DNA from: Pontederia crassipes
Taxonomy: Eukaryota > Streptophyta > Magnoliopsida > Commelinales > Pontederiaceae
Direction: 5' to 3'
Length of the DNA stretch: 64,000 nucleotides
Assembly: GCA_030549335.1 (NCBI GenBank)
Contig: JAUKPH010000018.1
Span: forward strand, 744,001-808,000
Shown: positions 1-11,059 of the stretch, in pieces
How the letters are laid out: each line of letters begins with the position of its first letter
How positions within the stretch are numbered: position 1 is the stretch's first letter
The notes under the pieces: generated by a model
Database searches by the model: none
What the model was told of the DNA's origin: nothing
The model's input: the letters and a program-made list of their open reading frames with translations, nothing else
Translations under genes and position numbers: made by a program

Positions 1-1310
1 TCTCAAAGAAATGTTCAACTGAGGTAAAATCAATATTTTTAAAATCGTTCAGTAAATGGATCATGATCTCACCAATTCGATTGAATTGAATCAATTTTTA
101 ATAAAATGATAATATTATTAATTTTCTCTTTTGCTTAATTTTTTATTATGATGTTTTCACATTTTATTATTTCAAATTTAAATTTACTTTCCTCGAATCA
201 TTCTTTAAAATTCAATTATTTCTCAACTTCCTATTGTCACACATCCTTACCAAAATAAAATTTTCTTTATTACCATTTTTTCTATTTATTTCTATAGACT
301 TTTAATTTTTTGGAGTCAACTCGATTCAATCTTTTTTTTTCTTTTGTGAAAACTTTTTTTATGCACCAAATCGAATTAGCAGCCAATTCACAATTAAACA
401 GATCAAACCTGCCAATTTGATTTTAAAAACACTGGCAGAATGATTCCACGTGCTAGATAAAGAAAGATGGACTAAGATTTTTTTTTTTTGCATTGTCAGT
501 TCTAAATTTGATGAAATTGGTTTTCCCGTTTGATGTGCATCACACTCGTGTGAATATAAATAATTACGAGGCAATGGACGTTAGAATCCTTAGGAGAATT
601 ACTGTAAAAATGAATTACTTTAATGATTATTTCTTCTACAAATATTTTATTATATATTTTTCTTTCTTTGATCAATAGAAATATATCATGAGTTTTCATT
701 TTTTAATATTAATTAACATAACTTATTTTGTAGTCTATAATTAATTTTCTATCTCCAAGATTTTTTTCCAATAAGCATATAATCTTAGACGACTTATTTT
801 TTGGGTACATTTGAGTGTTGAAAAGCGAATTTGTGCTTACAATAAATTTAATTTAAAAACAATAATGTCAAAAAAAGCAAATAAACATGACAAATTTAGT
901 TAAAACAAGTCAAATAAAATATTTATGCATCACCAGTAAAAAATTAAAATCTGCTTATCACAAATTAAATAAATTGTTTCAGGAATAATCAGTAAAAATA
1001 ATAGGGTATAAGAAAAATAAATAAAGTGAGCTTTATCAATAATAAATAGAAAAAACACATCATAATTGTTAAGAAAGAGACTTTTCATCTTGTCATTTAT
1101 ATATTATAAACAATAGAGAATAGAGTAATAGGTAAATCCATCATTCTCACTTGGATGCGCCATTTTTAATCTTTATTTTTTTTAAAGGAGTGACATCATT
1201 AATGACTAAGTTTTTCTTTTACGTGAATAATTAAACTCCCATATGTTAATTTGAATTGTGTTTGAATTAAGAAAATACTATGATATGAAAATACTGGTCA
1301 CCACGGGCAG
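1..1310. other. AT-rich intergenic DNA, no gene seen
   Basis: This stretch has only short open frames with no recognisable motif. It is rich in A/T runs. I see no terminal repeats or target-site duplications. Confidence 0.6.
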
Positions 1311-1314
1311 CTCA

Positions 1315-1640
1315 GCAGCATGAGGAGGTCACCACCATCCTCTGGCGGTAGGAGGGACACGTGGCAGTCTTCATCAGCCATTTATCCACACACGAAATGC
1401 GATAAGTATGGGTGCAGTCAAGCACCCTAATTTCTTCATCTACCTGGAAGAGTTCCACACAAACGATGCATTCTTCGCGGAGTCGACACAAGTTTTGGGA
1501 AGCGCATCGAGCTCTTTTTTCTTGAGTCCTCTCGGCACCGACGAGCAACACCACATAAAGACAATAACAACAGCGAGAATGATGCTCCAAATAATGATAA
1601 TGATAAGGAAATCAAAGGCAAGGGTGGTCCGTGACCCATT
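1315..1640 (-). pseudogene. ATL-type RING-H2 E3 ligase pseudogene (copy 1)
   Basis: Intact ATL proteins are membrane-anchored RING-H2 ubiquitin ligases. On the minus strand one frame (about 1620 to 1480) gives a hydrophobic segment, then Cys-Cys and a KKKELDALPKTC stretch typical of the ATL GLD region. The RING continues in another frame (about 1485 to 1335, starting LREECIVC), so there is a frameshift between GLD and RING near 1480. The RING itself is damaged. It keeps CIVC, CTH and a WL...TCP stretch, but the second ligand His of the H2 pair is Arg (YRISC) and the last Cys is Tyr (CPSYR), so two zinc ligands are missing. It is divergent to, and clearly paralogous with, the copy at 2246-2639. 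I am sure of the family; function is very unlikely. Confidence 0.8.
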
Positions 1641-1714
1641 TCAAAAAAATGTACTTCATTTTTTTTCTTGGGAATTGAATGATGCCTTAAAATCAATATA
1701 TAATAGTTTATCAT

Positions 1715-2185
1715 CTAATTTCTTTTACACTAATGACATGTTTATAATAAATTTCAGTCATGAATAATACTTACAAGAATAAAAAAACAAAAAAACAAAA
1801 AAATATATAAAAGGTACTTTGTGACATCAAAATGAGCAATGAGAATTCAAATTTTCATTCTCATTTTCTTTTTTTCATATGCTATATTTTCTAGTAATGC
1901 TTTAAAAGGTCTGAAATTATAATATTAATAATAAATGAAATAAATTTCAAGATGAATTTGAAAGATCACAATCATATTCAGTATTCACTAATCAGTTTCC
2001 TTTTAATTCTTTCATATTTTTGTTGAATGGAATATAACATTTACAACCATTTTAATAAACCTAACCTAATAAAATGAAGATGGACATAACATAGAGGAAT
2101 TAAAAGAAGAAAAAAACTTTTTGCATAAATTCAGTTGGAAACAAGAAAAGTTGAAATACGTTCTTCATGGGCGAGACATAAAGTG
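1715..2185. other. Intergenic region between divergent ATL copies
   Basis: AT-rich spacer between the two head-to-head ATL copies. No other gene or repeat was recognised. Confidence 0.5.
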
Positions 2186-2186
2186 C

Positions 2187-2206
2187 TACGTGGATTATTA
2201 TAAATA
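2187..2206 (+). promoter_or_regulatory. Promoter of ATL copy 2: ACGTGG core and TATA box
   Basis: TATAAATA lies at 2199-2206, about 40 bases upstream of the ATG at 2246, with an ACGTGG element (G-box/ABRE-like core) just upstream at about 2188-2193. The spacing suits a plant core promoter with a very short leader. Elements called by eye. Confidence 0.5.
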
Positions 2207-2245
2207 GATTAGAATACAACATTCACTTCTTCTAAAAAAAAGGTA

Positions 2246-2639
2246 ATGGATTCTTTTTTTCAAAAATTGTTCGTGAAACACACCTTCGCCTTTACTTTCC
2301 TCATCCTTATCATTGTTGGGGGCCTCATCGTTGCATTGGTTTTTGTCTTTATGTGCTGCCCATCAATGCCTATGGGATTTAAGAAGAAAGAGCTCGACGA
2401 GCTTCCCAAGACGTGTGACACCTCTAATGCCACTGAAGAAGAATGCACAATCTGTCTCGTACTCTTTGTATTAGACGAAGAAATACTTTGTGGATGAATG
2501 GCTGGCGAAGACTGTCACGTGTCCTTCTTGCCGTCGGGAAGGTGACCTTCTCGTGTTGCTGAGTTTAAATGTGGATTCATTTATTAAGATTAATGTGGAT
2601 TCATGCAAAGGTGCACATCGAAAAAGTTCTAGTCGTTAA
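2246..2639 (+). pseudogene. ATL-type RING-H2 E3 ligase pseudogene (copy 2, RING deletion)
   Basis: The frame opens with ATG at 2246 behind a TATA box. Residues about 10-36 form one transmembrane helix. Then follow Cys-Cys, the GLD-like KKKELDELPKTC, and the first RING zinc pair (EECTICLVLF). After DEEI the frame ends early at 2497. The downstream half of the RING (VDEWLAKTVTCPSCRR) is present in another frame and runs to a stop ending at 2639. Compared with copy 1, about 35 bases are missing, exactly the loop carrying the CxH and HxxC ligands. So the catalytic domain lost its central ligands through one short deletion. The 83-residue product, if made, would be a membrane anchor plus half a zinc site. 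Confidence 0.82.
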
Positions 2640-3848
2640 TATAATATAATATAATATAATATTGTAGAGTTTTGATTCCCAAAAGTGATATGTATGTTTT
2701 TTTATTTTTTTCAATTATCTTTGTTTTCCATATTAAGCTTATGAGTTTTCCTTTGTAAAAAAAACATAAAAAATATTTTAAAAAAATTCTCTTATAATGT
2801 TCCTTTCTAATTCACAATGTCACTTTATCTTAACAAATTAATTAATAGTCTTGACATTTTGAATATTCATTTGATGTATGATTTAATAGTTTGAATCAGG
2901 GTTGTAAGACCCGGCCCGGCCCGGCCAGTCGGACCGGTGTCCGGGCACTAAAACGGCCCACGGGTCATTCAAAATCCGGGCATAGAGTTGACCCGCTTCG
3001 ACCCAGTCAAACCTGGGTTCAACCAGCCGACCCGACGAGTTTGACCGACCCGGCCGGGTCAAGTTGTAAAATGTAAAAATAAAATAAAATGTACAAAAAT
3101 TATTAATTTTTTTTTAAAATATCATATATATATAAACATATATACATATATATTTAAATTTATGTTTCAATATTCTTCTTTATCACATATATAAAATTTC
3201 ATTGATATCTTTATTTTTTTTATAATTGCTCACAATATTTTTTTATTTAGAAAATATTCAATTGATAATTTAATTTATTCTTACTTTATTACATTATTTG
3301 ATTTGAATTATTTTATTATATTACATTATATTTTTGCTAAATAATATGTTACATATTAATAATATTATAATAGTCATTGAACTTATTTTATTTTTTATTA
3401 ATTTATATTACCCGGTCCGACCATTCGGTTCGACCCATCCAATCAGTCCGACCTGACCGGTTAGACAATCCGGGTCGATGGCCGGATCGGATCTTACAAC
3501 ATTGGTTTGAATAGATTTACAATCTTGTCCACAAGTAGCCAGTTAACTTGTTGGATTGTGCATCCAATACTTAATAACAATGTCGCTTGAGACCATTTGA
3601 TATAATGATTAAACCTAGCTTTGGTATGACAAATTTTTAAAAATATTTAGCTAACTTTTCATTTTCAATCTTAGTTGATTTAAACTTCTTATAATTATTT
3701 TTATCTCTTTTTTAGTGTGTAATATAATTTAAGCATTCATTTCATGTTTAAATTATGTGACAAGATTTTGCTCAATTGATAAGCCGACGAGATTGAGTTA
3801 GTAGCCATGATCACATTTGTTATCTTTAACAAATTTCAGATTTGCAAG
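2640..3848 (+). repeat. SPH-upstream cassette, copy A
   Basis: A non-coding block that recurs at 11851-14588, 15262-15466 (3' part only) and 51795-52474. Shared landmarks in order: a TTTTGATTC start, TATTAAGCTTATGA, ACAAATTAATAGTC, TTTACAATCTTGT, ATTGTGCATCCAATA, AAGCATTCAT, TGACAAGA and a final AACAAATTTCAGAT. Copy A is interrupted by the hAT element at 2897-3504 and is followed by an SPH pseudogene. Its nature (old duplication or fragment of a mobile element) is not resolved. Confidence 0.65.
2897..3504. mobile_element. Non-autonomous hAT element, 608 bp, with 8-bp TSD
   Basis: It begins CAGGGTTGTAAGACCCGG and its other end, read in reverse, begins CAATGTTGTAAGATCCG, so the terminal inverted repeats match closely. 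The GC-rich subterminal parts are made of CCGG/GACCGG motifs; the middle is AT-rich and non-coding. Perfect 8-bp duplications GTTTGAAT flank it at 2889-2896 and 3505-3512, the hallmark size for hAT. The paralogous cassette copies near 13680 and 52030 lack the insert and show the empty site. Confidence 0.85.
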
Positions 3849-3859
3849 TTAGATAAAAG

Positions 3860-4060
3860 AATTTCTTTATGACTCCGAAAATGTATTAATATATATCTTT
3901 CCGGTATCCATGCACTACATAAGTTATCAAAAGACATTATCTATAATTGTAAAAAAGGAAGAAAATAGAAACCAACTAGCGTTAGGTTTTTATTTTATGT
4001 GCCAAAGAAAACATCTTACTTCCTAGCTAGGGACAAGGTAAGGTCACAAGGGCAAATTGA
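3860..4060. other. Spacer between cassette A and SPH pseudogene
   Basis: AT-rich leader-like sequence corresponding in position to the short stretch preceding the SPH gene at 15500. No clear TATA box could be assigned. Confidence 0.4.
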
Positions 4061-4245
4061 ATGGATTCTTCTTCTTCTTCCACTTTCCTATCTTCATCTT
4101 TTCACAGTCCTTTTATCTTTCCTCTGTGATCATTTTCTCATTCCACGTTCCGGACGGACGTTGCGATATTTTTAACCTGATTAGGCGAGTGAACATAACC
4201 AATAACTTGGGCAAGGAAATCAAACTGTAGATCCATTGCCAATCC
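4061..4245 (+). pseudogene. S-protein homologue (SPH) pseudogene, 5' fragment
   Basis: SPH proteins are small secreted cysteine-containing proteins of the plant self-incompatibility S1 family. Here an ATG at 4061 is followed by serine codons, a frameshift, and then in the SPH frame the end of a signal peptide (FSFHVPDGRC) and the strand motif RRVNITNNLGKEIKL. A TAG at 4228-4230 replaces the Tyr of the LYIRCQS motif, and after IHCQS the homology stops. Sequence just downstream (TTTCAGGCGTCAT) resembles the region after the 3' end of the SPH gene at 15919, so the rest of the gene was probably lost in a deletion. Non-functional. Confidence 0.78.
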
Positions 4246-5855
4246 ATTTCAGGCGTCATGCAATTCATCAATGTACTGGATCCGATCTGAGAAGATATGA
4301 ACAAAAAGTCAGCCGCAGTAAGAAAAGAGAATAATTTCGATTCTGATATAGAAAAATACAAATTTCTTCCCAACTAGAAACATAATTATTATTTACATTA
4401 AAGGAGAGAAAGAGAGGTTAGATTTGACCTCTTTTGAAACCTCATTCTCAGATAACTCAATGTTGTTTTTTTTCATCATAATTTTTTTTCAAATAATTGA
4501 AAGTTTGTTAGATTTACTTAATTGCAATCAGTATTAGCTGTAAGAATGAGTGTAACGAGATGAAAACTCACTGCTTCTTCAGAGCAACGCATGAGTTGAT
4601 CAGTTTTTTAATCCGAAAAAGAGGAAAAAGAGTAATTTGTTCTTGTTGGTACAATAACATATAGCTTTCGTATATCAAGAAAAGTAACCCCTCATTTTCT
4701 TGTTGGTACCATTGTCTGCTTTCTCTCATTCAGCATTTTGGTAGTTGGTTAATAGACAACAAATAATGGTAAGAACTAGGCGTTCTTTTCCAATCTCAGC
4801 ACCTCATCATAATCAAAATTGTCAAAATCTCGATTTACATATTAAGATCTTATGATTTTACGATCTTATTGATCCTTATCGATTTCGATCTTAAATTTTA
4901 ATTTTGGTCATGTGATTTTATGATCTTATACGATCAAATGCGATCTCATATGATTAATATAATTATTTAAATATTAATTGAAAAATATATTTATGTTAAT
5001 TAAAATTAATTTAGATGAAATTTAATATGTTTTCTTTATTTTTAATATGTTCATATAATTTTACATAAGAATCGATAAAAAATAATTTATTATGGTGTAA
5101 TTTAATATTTAAATATGACAATTTTATCAAAAAATAATATTTATTATTTTTTATTAATAAGTAAAATCTACGATCCTCGATTTAATTGTATGATCTTTGA
5201 TCTACCCCCTCCGATAAGATCTAATTTCGACTACATATGGTCTCGTCACATGGCGCACGAAGTGGAACTGAGGGACAGGACTCAGGAGGCGAGAAACAGC
5301 TTAGTTTTCTTCTTCTTTTGTTTTGGAGCTTATTTTTCTTTAATTTTTAATATATATATATATACAGAGAGAGATAGAGAGAGAGAGTATCTAAATGAAT
5401 GTCGAAAATTTTTTTGAGTAAAAAGTAATCGGTCGTGGATTTTAATATCTCTGGGCCTTTTCGAAGGCCCAATGGGTTTGAAATGTTTACAACGGTGCTC
5501 AATCAAACTAATTTAAATTTTATATATTTTCCCAGTAGTTTTATATTGTATTCCTGTAATTAAATTCGTCAATCCTCCTTTCATCTTTAATGGACATTAT
5601 TATTATAATATAAATAAGTAAAAAAAATGGCATTCAAATATTTTGAGGGTAACTATTTTTCAATGTATTGAACGGAATATCACATATCAAGAATTTCTTA
5701 CTGGTTACAGTAAAATAAATTGTGAGACCCGCTGACTTTCTTATGCAGTCATGAACATCTTCCTAGGTAGGTATGTAAATCATAGGTCTACAGACACATT
5801 AATGCATCTGGATAACTAATTTTTCCAGCACGCGAAGAAAAATGATTTTTAAAAA
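4246..5855. other. No gene seen; GATCTTA/ACGATC-rich AT tract
   Basis: No convincing coding sequence. Between about 4800 and 5230 the motif GATCTTAT/ACGATC recurs in both orientations and could be the remains of a small inverted-repeat element, but no target duplication is visible. A GA-rich microsatellite lies near 5365-5390. Confidence 0.45.
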
Positions 5856-5864
5856 AAGGATAAA

Positions 5865-5985
5865 GGAGACCTGGACCGCGGGCCCAACAGCGCCCGGCCG
5901 CACACTGCGGCCTACCATAGCATTGCCACACGGCTGACAACGACATGGCGCCCGCTGCGGCCCAGCAGTGCCATACCACATACGA
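5865..5985. other. Isolated GC-rich island
   Basis: About 120 bases of strongly GC-rich sequence (GGGCCC, CGGCCG, CTGCGGCC and CCGCTGCGGCC motifs) in otherwise AT-rich DNA. Open frames cross it on both strands, but none resembles a known protein. It may be part of a decayed LTR. Confidence 0.35.
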
Positions 5986-5999
5986 GGAGTTTTCCGTAT

Positions 6000-6950
6000 C
6001 ACGACATCAATCCTTCTAAGGATTTAGTGCTCGGTTTTATGCGAACATCAACAGATAAGTTTTCAACGACTTCAAGAGTTGTTCTTATCAAAAGTGACTA
6101 TCAAATAATGTCAGAGCCAGCCTAAAAATTGATTGATTCATACAATGTTGAAGATTTTTAATTTATTTTATTAATATAAATTATAAAATTACTATATGTT
6201 TCCCAATTACAATATTAAAAATTATTAATTTTAATGGCCAAAATCATATGGATTTCAATTCCAATTTCTAAATAAAAAAATAATTATGTATAAAAAATAT
6301 TTTAATCATAATGATGGTACAAAATCAAGATTAAGTTCATGATCATGAAATATATTCTCTTAATGATATCAATAATTCAAAGAAATTAAATTTGTCATGA
6401 AATTATACAATTTAAGCTAATTGAGATAAAATATAATTATTAAATATATTATTCTTTTTTTGTCATGCAATATGATAATAATCATATAAAAAAATATAAT
6501 AAGAAGAGATACATAATTTTAAAAAGAGAAATAATATCTCCATGATAGTTAATATAATGCGCTCCATGTTATTTGTGATGGTAATAAAATAAAGTATATT
6601 TATTATGAAACTAAAAAAAGAAAAATTACGTATTAGCATATTCAAGCAATGAGATGATGAACTATATTTTCTAAATGATATAAATAATACCAATAAATGA
6701 TATTTATTATGAGATCATATAATTTAAGCTAATTGAGATAAAAAAATTGTGATAAATACATTGTTCTACTCTATACAAAATATAATAAGAATAAATACAT
6801 AGTTTAAGAGAGAAAATATTTTACCATATAATGTGCGTCCTTTTATTTATTATGGTAATAATATAAAGTGTATTTATTGATAAATTAAAATGCAAAACAA
6901 ACAATGAGTTTCGCGACCTTCACATATGACTTCGTACACTCAACCACCAT
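6000..6950. other. AT-rich intergenic DNA with a degenerate direct repeat
   Basis: No gene. A segment around 6400-6560 (ATTTAAGCTAATTGAGATAAAA and following) recurs in diverged form at about 6715-6840, suggesting an old tandem duplication of roughly 300 bases. Confidence 0.4.
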
Positions 6951-7389
6951 AACAGATGTATACATATGATTAATTCCCATGTAGGTCCACCACTGCCACC
7001 AAGAATTTGAAGCTGCCACTAAAGAAGACTTCCGTCATGTTCAAGACAATGAACGTGAGGTCTATCTCGACCAAAGAAATTTCTTCTACAGTGAAGGTTC
7101 GCATTGGCAAGTAGTCGAAAAGCTTCAATAGGTATCTTTTTTTTTGCGCCACATTATTGCTTGTGTCATCCCGCTCATCAATTCGATGGTCATTTTCGAC
7201 CCAAGAGACTTACAATGTTCCCGTGAGTTCAGGTAGACACTAAAGCAAAAGATCCTCTCCTTTATGCAAATGACAAAAGAGTTGCGAAAATAAGAGCACA
7301 CCTTCTTGACGATCGTCGTCTTGTAAGATTCGGACCCTCTAGTTCTTGACACCCTTGATAATTTTGCGGGCGTGATGCCCTCGGATCTC

Positions 7390-7965
7390 CCAAAGCAGTT
7401 GCTTCCGAAGCGTGAAGTAGATCATATCATCGACTTGGTCCCGTGATCGAATCCCTCACATGAAGTCCCTTATCGGCTAGCCCCTTCGGAACTCGCAGAA
7501 CTCCGTAAGAAACTTATCAAACTATTGGATACAAGATATGCTCGGCTCTCAAAATCTCCATATGACGTCCCAGTTCTCTTTCAAATAAAGTATGATAGAT
7601 CCCTCTGGATATGTATCGACTACCGGTCGCTCAACAAGCTTACGGTGAAGAACAAGTAATCCATTCCCCTTGTGGCGGACTTTTTCGATCAACTTGGCGG
7701 TGCAATATGGTTTACCAAGTTGAATATTCGTTCAAACTATTGGCAAGTTCGGATCACGCGAAGAAGATGTGCAGAAGATGGCGTGCATCACAAGATATGA
7801 CTCTTTCAAGTTCCTCGTAATGTCTTTTGATATCACCAATGCCCCATAGCCTTTGTACCCTCATGAATAAGGTATTGTAACCATTCCTTGACAGGTTCGT
7901 GATTGTCTACCTCGACGACATCATGATCTACAGTCGCACTTTTTTTAGGTGTCGTGGCAAAACCA
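7390..7965 (+). pseudogene. Reverse transcriptase fragment of the chromovirus remnant
   Basis: Readable RT motifs on the plus strand are VPYRLAPSELAELRK near 7465, SPYDVPVLFQ near 7555, the ICIDYRSLNKLTVKNK block near 7605-7660, and IPLVADFFDQLGG near 7665. The catalytic box VIVYLDDIMIYSR near 7895-7935 keeps both aspartates. Several frameshifts and stops separate these blocks, for example a TAA directly after VKNK. Not functional, although the active-site codons survive. Confidence 0.8.
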
Positions 7966-8660
7966 GTTATACGTCAAGCGAAAAAAGTGTGTCTTCGTTC
8001 AACCGAAAGTGCACTTCTTAAGGCATGTTGTCGGAAGTAGCAAGCTGAAGATGGATGGCATGAAAATTCGAGCCATCATGGAGTGGAAGCCGCCTAAGCG
8101 GGTTCCCAATATATGTTCAATCCTTGGATTGACGAACTACTATAGGTGAATCGTCAAGGGGTATTCACATGTGACGACTCCTTTCACAAACCTACTTAGG
8201 AAGGATATGAAGTGGGACTGGACACATATATGCTAGGAAGTGTTTTACACTCTCAAGAGGGTCATGACGGAGGAATCACTGCTCGTCCTGCAAGACCACA
8301 CCAAGCCTTACGAGGTATAAACATATGCTTCTCACTATGCTATCGGAGGTGTTTTTATGCAAGAGGGGCATCCTGTGGCGTTTGAGAGTCAAAAACTCAA
8401 TGACACAGAGCGGCGTTATGTCGTTTAGGAGAAAAAGATGACCGCGGTGATCCACTACCTTAGGACATGATGACACTATCTTCTCAGATCGCGATTTCAT
8501 ATCAAGACGGACAATATCACGATAAGCTACTTCGAAACGCAGAAGAAATTCTTGCCAAAGCAGACAAGGTGGCATGATTTTATGACAGAGTTTGACTATG
8601 TCATGGAATACGATCCCGACAAGACAAACATCATTGGCGATGCCCTTAGCCGACGTGCGA
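7966..8660 (+). pseudogene. RT connection and RNase H fragment
   Basis: After the YLDD box come a GLTNYYR block (near 8130-8149) and an RNase H region with ASHYAIGGVFMQEGHPVAF (near 8330-8385). The domain end, DYVMEYDPDKTNIIGDALSRR, is readable from about 8595 to 8655, matching the conserved N-x-x-A-D-A-L-S-R end of Ty3/gypsy RNase H. Frame changes and stops occur throughout. Confidence 0.78.
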
Positions 8661-9895
8661 AATTGACGGCTATGAGCTCCTCTCGGGTAAAATTGATTGA
8701 GAGGATTAAGAAAGGATTGAAGTCGGATCTCACAACAAAGAATTTGTTGGAACAAGCAAAAGAGGGCAAGACATGTCGATTTTTTATGGAAGATAGGCTG
8801 ATGTTCATCGAGGAACGTCACATTTATGTTTTACTCTTCGACAACTTGTGGTGTGCCATCATGCAAGAGTGTCATGACTCCAAATGAATGGAACATCCGA
8901 GCATCCGCCGCACTTTGACACTCATCGAGGACAATTACTTTTGTCCAAGAATGAAGGATGATGTTGAAGCTTTTGTGAAGACATACCATGTTTGCCAACA
9001 AGATAAAGGTATCAACCAAGCACTCGACGAACTTCTGGAATCTCTTCCTATTCTAGAGCGACTATGAAAAGATGTTTGAGTTCATCACGAGCTTTCCCAA
9101 ACCGAAGGATTTGTTCAAAATTATAGGCTCCAACCTACATTTCTTGACCTCACTTCATTCTCAAACCGACGATCAAACTAAGATGGTGAATTGTATCTTG
9201 AAGATCTATTTGCGGCACTATGTGTGCCAGTCGAAAGGATTGGGAGAAGCTACTCGACATCGTACAATTTCTCTTACAATCTGCAATGGAGCAAGACTAC
9301 AAAGCGGAGTCCCTTCGAGATAACGACGGAGCAGCAACCCTTCACTCCACAGATTGTCGTCACTTCTTATGATGGCAAAGTCCCCGCCGCTCATTGCATG
9401 ACGAGGAAATAATATGAGCAGAATGATATGACTCAAGCATATTTTCACAAGGCATCGAAGCATATGAAAAAATGGACTAACATTGCTCGACGGGATTCAA
9501 CTTCGAAGTCTAAGATTTGATCCTTGTGAAGTTGGTCCAACATCTTTAGCTAAGTAGGGAGAATCTGCACAAGGGCCTCGTAATGCATTACGAGAGCCCG
9601 TTCAATATCTTGAAGAAGGTATCTAAGGTAGCATGCAAGCTTGAGCTCCCATTATAGATGCAATAATACCTCGTCTTCCATGTCAGCTTGCTCAAGCCTT
9701 ACATCAAAGATTTTAAAGATCCCAAGCATGGAGTTTCACATCACGCCCAGTCGACTATCCATCAGTAGTTTACTGATCAAGTTGAAAAGAACTCGTTGTC
9801 CGTGTAAAGAATTGGAAGAAAGAATATCTTATTCGATGGAGCGGAAGACCGGACGCCAACGAGTCGATTGAGCGAAAAACGATCCTATGACACAC
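8661..9895 (+). pseudogene. Integrase and chromodomain-like end of the remnant
   Basis: An open frame runs to 8887 and is followed by an integrase zinc-binding region (HPSIRRTL...CPRMK...CQQDK, about 8890-9006). The core is poorly preserved (9060-9480). The 3' end carries a chromodomain-like stretch, WKKEYLIRWSGRPDANES at about 9808-9862, in the frame preceding the stop near 9890. No 3' LTR start could be fixed behind it. Confidence 0.7.
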
Positions 9896-10575
9896 GCGCA
9901 CCCGACACACCAACGTGTTTGCCAGTTCGTGCAGCCCGGGTTGGTGGACCGCCTTGTGCACGGCCCACCAGGTCTTTTCCCCTTTTTGATTTTTTTTTTC
10001 AAGTTCTAAATTTTTTTCCTAAAATTTTAAATTATTTTCAGCGTGAATATATAATATGTAATTGCATTTTATTATTTTGTGACAATTTATGCAATTAAAT
10101 TATCATGTTTTAAATTTAATAGGTAATTATGGACAAATAAAAATTTTCATGAAATTTTCTGTCACATTTGATATGCATATTTTAAATTTAATTGAATAGT
10201 ACTACTTAGTACTAATTTTATGCAATTAAATTAAACCCATGTAAAATTAAATATATGCATGGGAGGAAATCAATTACATAAATTTTGAACATGTATGTCT
10301 TTTTATAAGCATGCATGATTTGAAAATTTTATTAGGCCACATTGAGGATCCACTTTCGCAATCTAGGCACTCGGCGAACTTCTTAGTATTATTTATTATT
10401 AAATTAATTAATAAATTCTCGGTACAAATTCATGGAATGACCGTAGGAGGTAGGAGGATTGCCGGCGCCAATAGCCAATAGCCAATCCGATAGAAGGGCG
10501 ACGACGCAGGGATCGGCAACGAAATCTCTCGCCGTCGCTTGGCGCACCGATAGAAGTTTTTCAAAATTAAAAATT
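9896..10575. other. No gene seen; possible LTR remains
   Basis: A GC-rich patch (9895-9980) and an AT-rich run follow the chromovirus remnant. A second GC-rich patch, 10440-10555, contains GCCGTCGCTTGGCGCACC, which is repeated at 10800-10818 beyond the hAT remnant. No coding sequence. Confidence 0.4.
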
Positions 10576-10579
10576 AATA

Positions 10580-10780
10580 AAATCTTATTTAAGATCAACA
10601 ATGTCTCATAAAAGATTAAATGGCTTAGTCACCTTATTATTAGAAAAAATAAATGTTAATACAAGTGAATTATGGAAAATTGATTAGTAATTTTGCATCT
10701 AAAACAGTTAGAAAAATAAATTTTAAATAAAATAAATTTTTATTATATAAAAGGCCTCTAGAAACCTTGAGCCGGCCCTG
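10580..10780 (+). pseudogene. hAT transposase C-terminal remnant with 3' terminus
   Basis: The plus strand reads MSHKRLNGLVTLLLEKINVN from 10600 and, after a one-base shift, LISNFASKTVRKINF. This matches the conserved end of plant ZMYM/TTF-type hAT transposases (RLNGLA..S...., then NNFAS.KARKINF). It is followed by an AT-rich tail and ends with AGCCGGCCCTG at 10770-10780, the reverse of a hAT-like CAGGGCCGGCT terminus. The 5' part of the transposase is absent. Confidence 0.65.
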
Positions 10781-10784
10781 ATGA

Positions 10785-11055
10785 TTTCAAATGTCTCTTG
10801 CCGTCGCTTGGCGCACCAAGTCCGAATGGAGGGACCAATGTTATTGGTTCAAATGTGAATAAGCGGCTGGTCTGGCCCCACGCGATATTCAAAATTGAAA
10901 ATGGTGTTGATCAGGATGACAACCAGCAAAAATAGGTTCAATCGTTAAAGCGAGAAAAAAAGTGGTTCACATTTAAAAGTGAAAAGAAATTATAAAATAA
11001 AAGTGAAATTATGGAATAAAAAGTTAAAAATGGATAAGTATTTGAATTCAGAATA
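10785..11055. other. Intergenic, no gene seen
   Basis: Contains the second copy of the GCCGTCGCTTGGCGCACC motif (about 10800). Otherwise featureless. Confidence 0.4.
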
Positions 11056-11059
11056 GGTG

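Larger units (their letters stand above)
6950..9895 (+). mobile_element. Decayed Ty3/gypsy chromovirus pol region (plus strand)
   Basis: Reverse transcriptase, RNase H, integrase and a chromodomain-like tail can be followed in order on the plus strand, broken by many stops and frameshifts. Gag and protease are not clearly readable in 6950-7380. Neither LTR could be delimited. The order RT-RH-IN identifies Ty3/gypsy; the chromodomain-like end identifies a chromovirus. Much older than the minus-strand element at 18041-26745. Confidence 0.8.

Noticed and set aside
4113-4373. Minus-strand 86-codon frame
   Set aside because: Overlaps the SPH pseudogene and resembles nothing; the plus strand carries the family motifs.
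4800-5230. Possible MITE from repeated GATCTTAT/ACGATC motifs
   Set aside because: The ends do not pair convincingly and no target duplication is visible.
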